A stretch of 46,118 bases of DNA from JAKJGV01 sp964617565 (GTDB lineage Bacteria; Verrucomicrobiota; Kiritimatiellia; CAIQIC01; JAGNIJ01). This document shows positions 1 through 7,099 of this stretch, in pieces (the first letter of the stretch is position 1; every line of letters begins with the position of its first letter). The notes under the pieces were generated by a model. It was not told the origin of the DNA. It made no database searches and worked only from the letters and a program-made list of their open reading frames with translations. The DNA is taken from NCBI GenBank assembly GCA_964617565.1, contig CAZTYH010000018.1:1-46118 (forward strand). Reading direction: 5' to 3'. The translations under genes and the position numbers were made by a program.

Positions 1-788
1 AGAGAGGCGGAGAAGAACGCGGCGTTGACCAGCACGATGGTCGCGCCGGCAGGAGTGTTGAGCCAGAGGGCAATGAAAATGCCCGTGACAACGGAGAGCG
101 CCGCCAGCATGGCAGACGTCACAAGCACAGCCTTGAAGCTTCGGCACAACTGGAGCGCGGTGACGGCAGGAAAGATCAGGAGGCTGGAAACGAGCAGCAT
201 GCCGACCACGCGAATGCCAAGCACCACCATCAATGCCGTCAACACGGCCAGCAGGCGGCTGCTGCGTTCCGGACGAATGCCCGACACGCGCGCGCTCGTG
301 TCGTCAAATGTCACGGCAAACAGTTCGTGATAGGCCAGCAAGATCGCGACAACTACCCCCACCACCAATCCCAGTGCCAGGCGTGCCTCCATGCGACCGA
401 CCGCGAGGATATCCCCGAAAAGAAAGCTGAACAAATCCACGCTGAATCCGCCTCCGAGGCTTGAAAGCAAAACGCCAATAGCCACCCCGACCGCGGACAC
501 CATTCCGATCGCGGCATCGCCATACATCGTGGCGCGCGTGGGCAGATGCAGGATCAGGAGCGACGCAAGAGCCACGAGAGGAATGGAAACGTAAAGCGGA
601 GCCCATCCCATCAACAGCGCCAGACCCACCGTCGCGAAAGCGAAGTGCGCAAGCCCATCGCCCATCATCGAATGCCGGCGCAGCACGAGAAAGACGCCCA
701 AAAGGCCGCAACCCACCGCGATGAAAACGCCCGACAGCAGCGCGCGCTGAACGAAAGCGAACTGGAGAAATTCCATCACTTCGCGCAT
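1..788 (-). CDS. znuB: Metal ABC transporter permease, ZnuB/MntB-like (3' end outside window)
   Basis: This is an open frame of about 262 codons without a stop, running off the left edge. The product is strongly hydrophobic with several membrane segments, for example the stretches around GVFIAVGCGLLGVFLVL and LALGLVVGVVVAILLAY. It contains the family hallmark RRHSMMGDGLAHFAFA and the later RVVGMLLVSSLLIFPA typical of ABC-3 permeases for Zn or Mn. It forms the membrane channel of the importer encoded with the next two genes. The start at 788 has a GGAGGT Shine-Dalgarno 5 nt upstream and overlaps the ATPase gene by 13 bp. A second ATG at 776 overlaps the ATPase stop as TGATG. The overlaps imply translational coupling. 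Zn rather than Mn is inferred from the His-rich binding protein. Confidence 0.92.
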   Translation of the reverse strand, partial: MREVMEFLQFAFVQRALLSGVFIAVGCGLLGVFLVLRRHSMMGDGLAHFAFATVGLALLMGWAPLYVSIPLVALASLLILHLPTRATMYGDAAIGMVSAVGVAIGVLLSSLGGGFSVDLFSFLFGDILAVGRMEARLALGLVVGVVVAILLAYHELFAVTFDDTSARVSGIRPERSSRLLAVLTALMVVLGIRVVGMLLVSSLLIFPAVTALQLCRSFKAVLVTSAMLAALSVVTGIFIALWLNTPAGATIVLVNAAFFSAS

Positions 789-1549
789 GACCCACCTCCC
801 CCGTCATGCTGATGACAGATCGTGTGCTGTGCGACAGAACCAAACTGGCGATTCATTTCCGGGGAGTGGCAGAAATCCTGGAACGTTCCGGAAAACAACA
901 CGGAACGGTCGAGGTAAAGCAGATGCGACGCATGTTTCCCCGCCGTGGCGCTGTCGTGCGTGATGAGCACAATAGTCGAGCCGCCCTGCCGGTGCATTTC
1001 CGCAAGGAGCGCATAAAAACTCTCGCGGCTATCGGGATCGAGCGCGAGCGTCGGTTCATCCAGAATAAGCAGGTCGGGACGATTCACCAATGCGCGGGCC
1101 AGCAACACGCGCTGCCGTTGACCACCCGAAAGCTCTCCGATCCGCCGATCCGTGAGGCCCGCCACACCCAGGCGCTCCAACGCGCTCTTCACGGCCTCGT
1201 CGTCCGCAGCCCCCAACCACCGTGGAAAACGCTTGCCGGCAAGCCTTCCCAGCGCCACCACTTCGCGCACGGTAGCCGGAAACTTCGGAAAAGCAGGCGA
1301 TGCGAACTGCGGGAGGTATCCGACGCGCTGCCACGCCCCAAACCTGCGCGGCTCGACGCCGAAAAGAGTGACAAAACCCGAGCGGGGCTGCAGCAAGCCC
1401 ATCGCCGTTTTGACCAGCGTGGTTTTACCGGAACCATTCGGTCCCACGATAGCCCAGAACTCGCCGGGCCCGGCCCGCCATGAGACGCGGTCGAGCGCCA
1501 TGCCCATGCCGTAGGCCACGCTCAGATCGGTTGTTTCGATCACGTTCAT
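776..1549 (-). CDS. znuC: Metal ABC transporter ATP-binding protein, ZnuC-like
   Basis: The protein has 257 aa, usual for the family. It shows a complete ABC ATPase: Walker A GPNGSGKT (about residues 36-43), a Q-loop at GYLPQF, the signature LSGGQRQRV, Walker B LLILDEP and the switch His in LITHD. It powers uptake through the adjacent permease. The ATG at 1549 has GGAG 5 nt upstream and overlaps the stop of the binding-protein gene by 4 bp (ATGA), so the three genes are co-transcribed and probably coupled in translation. The C-terminus ends in a short Gly/His tail (HQHDGGGGSCAK). That tail may be incidental, because it is encoded where the next gene's ribosome-binding site sits. Zn and Mn importers cannot be separated by the ATPase alone. 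Confidence 0.93.
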   Translation of the reverse strand: MNVIETTDLSVAYGMGMALDRVSWRAGPGEFWAIVGPNGSGKTTLVKTAMGLLQPRSGFVTLFGVEPRRFGAWQRVGYLPQFASPAFPKFPATVREVVALGRLAGKRFPRWLGAADDEAVKSALERLGVAGLTDRRIGELSGGQRQRVLLARALVNRPDLLILDEPTLALDPDSRESFYALLAEMHRQGGSTIVLITHDSATAGKHASHLLYLDRSVLFSGTFQDFCHSPEMNRQFGSVAQHTICHQHDGGGGSCAK

Positions 1550-2466
1550 TCACACTCCAGCGCCGCGCGCAGCTTGACGAGATTGCCTTCCATCAATGAA
1601 AGGTAGGTCTCGCCCCGCGCGCGCTCATCCCTTGTAAGATTATGCGCACCGTGCAGCAATTCCAGTTTCGCGCCGGTCTCTTCCGCCATTGTACGGGCCA
1701 CGCGCGGTTCGATCAGTTCCTCGTGAAAAATCGTTTTTTGCCCCGAGGCTCTGATCACCCGGATCAATTCCGCGACCTGGCGAGGAGTCGGCGTCGAATT
1801 GGGCGAGAAACCGGGATACGGGGAAACATGAGACAACCCGTACCGGCGCGCGAAGTAACCGAAAGCAAAATGCCCGCCATACACGATCTCACGGCGACGG
1901 CACGTGGCGAGCCCGGCTTCGATCTTTCGATGCAACTCCCGAAGTTTCGCGATGTACGCCTGCGCGCGCGCCTCATAAAGCGAGGCGCCTTCAGGATCAG
2001 CTTTCGCGAGCCCCTGCGCGATGGCGGACACCATCGCCTGCGCGAGAACCGGGTCCAGCCAGATATGCGGGTCGGTATCGCCATGTCCATGGTCATGGCC
2101 GTGAGCGCAATGCTCGCCATGCTCATGGTCGTCCGCCCTCTCAACTTCGCGCCCGGCTTCCACCACGACCAGTGCCGGATTATCAAGCCCCCGGAGGACA
2201 TCCTTTGCCCACGGCTCCATATCCTCGCCGACATAGACGAATGCATGCGCTTTATTCAAAAGCAACATATCGGAAGGCTTCGGCGCGAACGTATGCGCCT
2301 CGACGCCCGGCGGCAGCAGTTGCACAACATCCACACGGTCACCACCGACCTCACGAGTCCAGTCGTATAAAGGAAAAATGGTGGTAACTACCGACACCTG
2401 TGCCTGCGCTGCGGCGCCGGTCACCAAGACCAAAACCAGCACCTGCATGAATCGAATGGCCTTCAT
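1546..2466 (-). CDS. znuA: Periplasmic zinc-binding protein of ABC importer, ZnuA-like
   Basis: This is a cluster A-I (ZnuA/TroA) solute-binding protein. It starts with a signal peptide (MKAIRFMQVLVLVLVTGAAAQAQ). It then has VSVVTTIFPLYDW, the first ligand His in GVEAHTFAPKPSD, an acidic His-rich loop (DDHEHGEHCAHGHDHGHGD), a second His in GGHFAFGYFARRYGL and a third in IFHEELIEP. The His-rich loop is characteristic of zinc-specific members, so Zn is favoured over Mn. Tandem ATGs lie at 2469 and 2466. GGAG is placed better for 2466, and the frame's longer upstream extension lacks signal-peptide character. It is the first gene of the importer operon and diverges from a Fur-family gene, with a palindromic operator candidate about 100 bp upstream. 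Confidence 0.93.
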   Translation of the reverse strand: MKAIRFMQVLVLVLVTGAAAQAQVSVVTTIFPLYDWTREVGGDRVDVVQLLPPGVEAHTFAPKPSDMLLLNKAHAFVYVGEDMEPWAKDVLRGLDNPALVVVEAGREVERADDHEHGEHCAHGHDHGHGDTDPHIWLDPVLAQAMVSAIAQGLAKADPEGASLYEARAQAYIAKLRELHRKIEAGLATCRRREIVYGGHFAFGYFARRYGLSHVSPYPGFSPNSTPTPRQVAELIRVIRASGQKTIFHEELIEPRVARTMAEETGAKLELLHGAHNLTRDERARGETYLSLMEGNLVKLRAALECE

Positions 2467-2564
2467 CATGCTCCTTCGACGCTCAATGCCGAATGTCCGA
2501 TGTTCAATGTTTCCCCTGCGCTTTCCTCTTGCCTCACCCACTCCAAGTCTATAACGTGGACGTC

Positions 2565-2987
2565 ATGCCTGATAGTGATAAATCAGTATCAATAGTGCAG
2601 CGGCGGACCCGGCCACGTCAAGCGGTAACGAACGCTTTCCGTGAAGCGGCGAGGCCGTTGACGCCTGAGGAGGCCTGCGCGCTGGCGCAACGGAAGCATC
2701 GCGCGCTCGGGATCGCAACGGTGTATCGCACCATCAAGCATTTGACGGGAGCGGGCCTGCTGATCCCGGTCCGCGTGCCGGGCCATCCGACACGTTATGA
2801 GTGGGTGCGACAGGATCATCACCACCATTTCCACTGCCAATCCTGCAACAAGGTCTACCCCATCGCCGGCTGCCCGCGCGGCATCCAGGCGCTGACACCG
2901 CGCGGGTTTACCGTGAAGCATCATGAAGTGACGTTGTACGGCCTATGCCCGGCCTGCGGCTTGAAACGCAAATCGAAAAGAAACTGA
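2565..2987 (+). CDS. Fur-family metalloregulator, probably Zur-like
   Basis: The product is about 140 aa and a typical Fur-family protein. It has an N-terminal winged helix (PEEACALAQRKHRALGIATVYRTIKHL), the HHHHFHCQSC metal and CxxC segment, and a second CPAC near the C-terminus for the structural zinc. Divergence from the znuABC-type operon suggests it is the zinc sensor (Zur), but Fur, Zur and Mur cannot be told apart reliably by sequence alone. The ATG at 2565 gives the normal family N-terminus. A longer frame begins at 2493 but adds unrelated residues. TATAAC at 2550-2555 lies only 9 nt before the ATG and no good Shine-Dalgarno is visible, so the mRNA may be nearly leaderless. GTG at 2595 is an alternative start that would leave the palindrome fully upstream. 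Confidence 0.9.
   Translation: MPDSDKSVSIVQRRTRPRQAVTNAFREAARPLTPEEACALAQRKHRALGIATVYRTIKHLTGAGLLIPVRVPGHPTRYEWVRQDHHHHFHCQSCNKVYPIAGCPRGIQALTPRGFTVKHHEVTLYGLCPACGLKRKSKRN
2570..2591. promoter_or_regulatory. Fur/Zur-box-like operator
   Basis: This is a 22-bp inverted repeat with arms TGATAgTGAT and ATCAgTATCA around a central AA. Nine of ten arm positions are complementary; the only arm mismatch is the lowercase g. It closely resembles the classical Fur box (TGATAATGAT-n-ATCATTATCA). It lies in the first codons of the Fur-family gene and about 105 bp upstream of znuA, so one bound repressor could control both directions. Confidence 0.7.
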
Positions 2988-2988
2988 A

Positions 2989-3402
2989 TCACAGCGCACG
3001 GCCGGTGGTCGCCGTGGCAAGCGAGCAGTGCTTGATTCCTTTCACCGCGCGCAAACCGGATTCCAACTCCGCAATATCTTTCGGCTTGCCCCGCACGGCA
3101 AGGATTTCGAGACAGTTGTCGTGATCTAGATGAAAGTGCTGTGTCGCCATGACCATGTGATGCCAGTCATGCTGAATATGATTCAATCGGCGGGCCAGGT
3201 CGCGTTTGTGGTGGTCATAGACCAATATGATCGCGCCGGCGACCTCCTTGCCTTCCAACCACTCCCGATGAATCAGGCTTTCGCGAATCAGGTCCCCCAC
3301 GGCCTTGGATCGCGTAGGACAATGCGTGCGCGCAATCTGCCGGTCGAATTTTTCGACCAGTTTTTCATCCAATGAAACGCTTAAACGAACGAGTTTTGAC
3401 AT
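2989..3402 (-). CDS. nikR: Nickel-responsive regulator NikR
   Basis: The protein has 137 aa. It has an N-terminal ribbon-helix-helix (KLVRLSVSLDEKLVEKFDRQ ... RSKAVGDLIRESLI) and a C-terminal ACT-like ligand domain. The nickel ligands are visible as H78, H89, H91 and C97. Their spacing (11, 2, 6) is identical to H76, H87, H89 and C95 of E. coli NikR. It should bind DNA as a Ni-dependent tetramer. It is convergent with the Fur-family gene, with 1 bp between the stops. No nickel transporter is adjacent, so its targets are either outside the window or include the neighbouring ABC importer. No GTATGA-type E. coli NikR half-site is seen upstream. An unrelated inverted repeat lies 33 bp before the start. 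Confidence 0.93.
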   Translation of the reverse strand: MSKLVRLSVSLDEKLVEKFDRQIARTHCPTRSKAVGDLIRESLIHREWLEGKEVAGAIILVYDHHKRDLARRLNHIQHDWHHMVMATQHFHLDHDNCLEILAVRGKPKDIAELESGLRAVKGIKHCSLATATTGRAL

Positions 3403-3434
3403 TTTTCCTCCATCAACCGGATTCTGCCTGTATT

Positions 3435-3455
3435 AAGAACCAACCTCCCGTTCTT
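3435..3455. promoter_or_regulatory. Inverted repeat upstream of nikR
   Basis: AAGAAC and GTTCTT form a perfect 6-bp inverted repeat with a 9-nt spacer, in the 131-bp region between nikR and the divergent receiver gene. It could be an operator for NikR or for the divergent gene. This rests on symmetry and position only. Confidence 0.3.
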
Positions 3456-3533
3456 GTCCATTCCCCACTATACGATCAGGCCTGTAATCCCATATATTAG
3501 GGGACGAGAGAGGCATGGGAACCCGGGGCCTTT

Positions 3534-4781
3534 ATGGCAAGAATTCTTGTTGTAGATGATCAGCCGATGGTCTTGAAGTGCCTGAAATCGGCGTTGTCGG
3601 CCGACGGGCATGACATTGCGACCGTAACGGCAGGCGACATGGCGTTGAAGCTTGTCGGTTTTCAAAGCTTCGATGTGATCATTACCGACTATGCCATGCC
3701 CGGCATGGACGGTTTGCGGTTTCTTGAAATCGCCCAGGAAAAATCGCCCGGCGTGCCCGTCATCATGGCCACCGGTTACGGTACGGCCGACACGGCGCTG
3801 GAAGCCATGCAGAAAGGGGCTTTTGATTATCTCGCCAAGCCGTTCTCGCTGGAATCGCTTCGCACCACGGTCGGCGCCGCGCTCGAATATGTGAAGGCCC
3901 GCAACAGTATTCCGGCCCTGACCAACCCCGAACCATCCACTCTGCCCTTCCCTCACATCGTCGCCGCAAGCCCAAGCATGAAGGATGTCTGCGCACGGAT
4001 CGCAGAACTGGCTCCTCGCGACGGGGCCGTCTTATTGCAGGGCGAGCCGGGCACCGGCAAAGAGATCCTGGCGCGGACCCTCCACGCCAGGGGGGCTACG
4101 CGGGATGAGCTTTTCGAACGGGTTGATTGCGCTCGCCTGCGGGAGGGCGGAACCATCGGCTTGCTGTTGGACCACAGCAAAGCCGGCTCGATGTATTTTC
4201 GCGATATCGGGTCCATGCCGATGCTCATGCAGAAAGAACTGGCAGGCGTCATTCTCACTCGAAGATTCAAAGCGCGTGAAGACGGGGCGATCCAGTTGCT
4301 CCGTACACGCATTTTTGCCTCCACCGCAACGCATCTTGAAAAGCGGGTCGAGCAACGGATGTTTGATAACGATCTTTTGCACGCCTTGAAGGAAACGACG
4401 CTCACCGTTCCTCCGCTGCGCGAGCGCCCCGAGGATGTGCGCATTCTCATCGGTCTTATGCTGCGGCGCTTCCTGAATGCGACGGAGAAGATGCCGATTG
4501 ACCCGGAAGCGTTGATGGTGCTGGAAAACTACCCCTGGCCCGGCAACCTGCCGGAACTGGCGGAAACGATCCGCAATGCCAGCTGCCTGTCGGGAGGCAT
4601 GCGCATCCGCGCGCAACACCTGCCGCGGGGGCTCCTCCGCATGGCGACCACCGGCGACCAGGAGAATGATCGCCAGATTGATCTCAAGCAGTTCCGCGGC
4701 CGCGTGGTCAAAAACTTCCTGCAGAACATCAAGCAGGAATACGAACACGTGCTCAACAAGATCGAACGCTTCGCGCCGTAA
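3534..4781 (+). CDS. Response regulator: receiver fused to degenerate NtrC-like AAA+ domain
   Basis: The protein has 415 aa. Residues 1-118 are a complete receiver domain: acidic pair D8-D9, phosphoacceptor D52 in DVIITDYAMPGMDG, T80 and K102. Residues 141-370 align with the sigma-54 activator AAA+ domain. Walker A is GEPGTGK (170-176), LRERPEDV lies at 295-302 and the sensor II-like YPWPGNLPEL at 333-342. The GAFTGA loop is absent, and only about 17 residues separate FERVDCA from the Walker B region. Walker B is altered to MYFRDI instead of the usual LFLDEI. The C-terminal Fis-type helix-turn-helix is replaced by a short basic helical tail (RGRVVKNFLQNIKQEYEHVL). It therefore cannot be a normal sigma-54 activator and may act by protein contact. 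No histidine kinase lies nearby. Confidence 0.85.
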   Translation: MARILVVDDQPMVLKCLKSALSADGHDIATVTAGDMALKLVGFQSFDVIITDYAMPGMDGLRFLEIAQEKSPGVPVIMATGYGTADTALEAMQKGAFDYLAKPFSLESLRTTVGAALEYVKARNSIPALTNPEPSTLPFPHIVAASPSMKDVCARIAELAPRDGAVLLQGEPGTGKEILARTLHARGATRDELFERVDCARLREGGTIGLLLDHSKAGSMYFRDIGSMPMLMQKELAGVILTRRFKAREDGAIQLLRTRIFASTATHLEKRVEQRMFDNDLLHALKETTLTVPPLRERPEDVRILIGLMLRRFLNATEKMPIDPEALMVLENYPWPGNLPELAETIRNASCLSGGMRIRAQHLPRGLLRMATTGDQENDRQIDLKQFRGRVVKNFLQNIKQEYEHVLNKIERFAP

Positions 4782-4841
4782 CCCATCGCGTGCGCGTCAC
4801 GAGCACGGGGATAACCCGCCTGTCACGGGTGCGATTCCATC

Positions 4842-7052
4842 TCAATCGTGCGGATTCAACCGCAGGTAAACCGCGCCGAGCGGCGGCAGGCGAAGCCCGA
4901 TAGACCAGTTGCGGCCCATCCATGGCATGTTGTCCGCCCACTTGTCCCCCTCGTTCACCACGTTGCTGCCACCATAGGCTGCCGCGTCGGTATTCAGCAC
5001 CTCGGTATAACGGCCGGGCTCAGGCACGCCGATCCTGTATCCTTCCCTCGGCACAGGCGTGCAATTGCAGACGCATACGAGAATGTCCCGCGGATCTTTT
5101 CCGCGTCGGAAGAATGAAATGATGCTCTGCTCCCAATCGTGCAGATCAATCCACTCGAAACCCTCCCACGAGAAATCAATCTCGTGCATCGCGCCGTAGA
5201 GGCGGTATTGCGCGTGCAGGTCTCGAACCAGTTCCTGCATCTTGCGGTGCGGTTCATATTCCAGCAGGTGCCAGTCAAGGCTCTCGTGGTAATTCCATTC
5301 CCGGCCCTGCCCGAATTCGCCGCCCATGAACAGAAGCTTCTTGCCCGGATGCGCGAACATGTAGGCATAGAGCAGGCGGAGATTGGCAAATTTCTGCCAC
5401 CCATCGCCGGGCATCTTGTCCAGCATGGATCCCTTCCCGTGCACGACTTCATCATGCGAGAACGGGAGAATGAAGTTTTCCGTGAATGCGTAGATCAAGG
5501 AAAAGGTCAGCTCGTGGTGATGGTATTTTCGGTGAACCGGCTCCTTGCTGATGTACACGAGCGTATCGTGCATCCATCCCATGTTCCACTTGAAGTCGAA
5601 ACCGAGACCGCCCAGGTACGTCGGCTTGGACACCATCGGCCAGGCCGTTGATTCCTCGGCAAACGTGATGAAGCCGGGGTATTCGCCGTGAACGACTTCG
5701 TTGAAGCGTTTCAGGAAATCAACCGCCTCCAGGTTCTCCCGGCCGCCGAACTGGTTCGGGACCCACTCGCCTTCCTTGCGGGAATAATCGAGATAAAGCA
5801 TGCTGGCCACGGCGTCCACGCGCAACCCGTCTATGTGATAAACATCCGCCCAATACATCGCATTGGAAAGCAGGAACGTTTTCACTTCGTTGCGGCCGTA
5901 ATTGAAGATGAGCGTTCCCCAATCCCGGTGCTCGCCCTTGCGCGGATCGGCATGCTCGTACAGGTGGCTGCCGTCGAAATAGGCAAGGCCATGCCCGTCT
6001 TTCGGGAAATGCGCGGGAACCCAATCGAGGAGGACCCCGATGCCCTCCTGGTGGCAGCGGTCCACAAAGTACATGAAATCGTCGGGCGTACCGAACCGGG
6101 AGGTCGGCGCGAAATAGCCGATGGTCTGATAGCCCCACGATCCATCGAACGGATGTTCGCTGATGGGCAGCAACTCGATATGGGTATAGCCCAGCTCCTT
6201 GACGTATGGGATGAGCTGATCCGCAAGCTCCCGGTAGGTCAGCCACCGATTGAAGTCGCCCGGGATCCTGCGCCACGAGCTGAGGTGTACCTCGTACACG
6301 CTGATCGGCTTGTCGTGCCACCGGGTCTCGCGCCGCTGTGACATCCATGCCTCGTCGCGCCACTGATACCGATCCAGATCCCACACCACGGAGGCCGACT
6401 TCGGACGCAGCTCGGAAAAGAACGCGTATGGATCCGCTTTCTGCCCGAGGAAGTTGTTATGTCCTTTAATCTCGAATTTGTACAGGTCACCCGGCTGAAG
6501 GTGCGGGATGAAGATCTCCCACAACCCGGAACTGCCGCGGTGCTGCATCGGGTGATGCCGGCCGTCCCATCGGTTAAACCAGCCGATCACGCTGACGCGA
6601 ATCGCGTTCGGCGCCCACACTGCAAAGTGGACACCCGGCACGCCGTCAATCGTCATCACGTGCGCGCCCATTTTCGTGTAGGTGCGGTAATGCGTCCCCT
6701 CGCCGAAAAGGTAGAGATCGAAATCGGTGATCTGCAGCGGGAAGCGGTACGGATCCTCCAACTCCCACTGGTGGTCGTCGAAACCGGTCATGCGCAGGCG
6801 ATACCGGAATTTCTGGCGGCCGGACAAAACAAGCTCGAACAACCCCTGATCATGAATGCGTGCCAGCTCGAGCGCTTCGCCCGTATCGGCGCTGATGACC
6901 TCGACCTTCCGCGCATAGGGCTGGAACGAGCGGACCACGACGCCTGGCGACGACGGGCCGGTCTCATTCATGCCCAACACTTCGTAAGGGGAGCCGTGGG
7001 TCCCGTGAACTATGGCATCAATGGCTTCACGCGCAAGCAAGGGTTTCATCAT
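4842..7052 (-). CDS. glgB: 1,4-alpha-glucan branching enzyme
   Basis: The protein has 736 aa, the full length of two-CBM48-type GlgB. It has N-terminal CBM48 domains, then the GH13 barrel with GYTHIELLPISEHPFDGSWG and HFPKDGHGLAYFDG. The nucleophile Asp is in IDGLRVDAVASMLYLDY, the acid Glu in ITFAEESTAWP, and the HD pair in LPFSHDEVVHGKGSM. The C-terminal beta domain follows. It makes alpha-1,6 branches in glycogen. The start is the ATG at 7052 (or 7049), with GGAG 8 nt upstream. It lies 47 bp downstream of the GH94-type gene on the same strand, so they probably share a transcript. Its 3' end is convergent with the response-regulator gene, 60 bp away. No other glycogen gene is in the window. 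Confidence 0.97.
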   Translation of the reverse strand: MMKPLLAREAIDAIVHGTHGSPYEVLGMNETGPSSPGVVVRSFQPYARKVEVISADTGEALELARIHDQGLFELVLSGRQKFRYRLRMTGFDDHQWELEDPYRFPLQITDFDLYLFGEGTHYRTYTKMGAHVMTIDGVPGVHFAVWAPNAIRVSVIGWFNRWDGRHHPMQHRGSSGLWEIFIPHLQPGDLYKFEIKGHNNFLGQKADPYAFFSELRPKSASVVWDLDRYQWRDEAWMSQRRETRWHDKPISVYEVHLSSWRRIPGDFNRWLTYRELADQLIPYVKELGYTHIELLPISEHPFDGSWGYQTIGYFAPTSRFGTPDDFMYFVDRCHQEGIGVLLDWVPAHFPKDGHGLAYFDGSHLYEHADPRKGEHRDWGTLIFNYGRNEVKTFLLSNAMYWADVYHIDGLRVDAVASMLYLDYSRKEGEWVPNQFGGRENLEAVDFLKRFNEVVHGEYPGFITFAEESTAWPMVSKPTYLGGLGFDFKWNMGWMHDTLVYISKEPVHRKYHHHELTFSLIYAFTENFILPFSHDEVVHGKGSMLDKMPGDGWQKFANLRLLYAYMFAHPGKKLLFMGGEFGQGREWNYHESLDWHLLEYEPHRKMQELVRDLHAQYRLYGAMHEIDFSWEGFEWIDLHDWEQSIISFFRRGKDPRDILVCVCNCTPVPREGYRIGVPEPGRYTEVLNTDAAAYGGSNVVNEGDKWADNMPWMGRNWSIGLRLPPLGAVYLRLNPHD

Positions 7053-7099
7053 AATTACATCTCCAATATGCGTCCGTATTCTAGAGGTTCCCGTACGGA

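Noticed and set aside
3403..3533. Search for an E. coli-type NikR operator (GTATGA-N16-TCATAC)
   Set aside because: No such half-sites are present. Only the unrelated AAGAAC-N9-GTTCTT repeat was found.
4782..4841. Possible bidirectional terminator between the response regulator and glgB
   Set aside because: Only a 3-bp GGG/CCC stem and imperfect pairing are visible, with no T-run on either strand.
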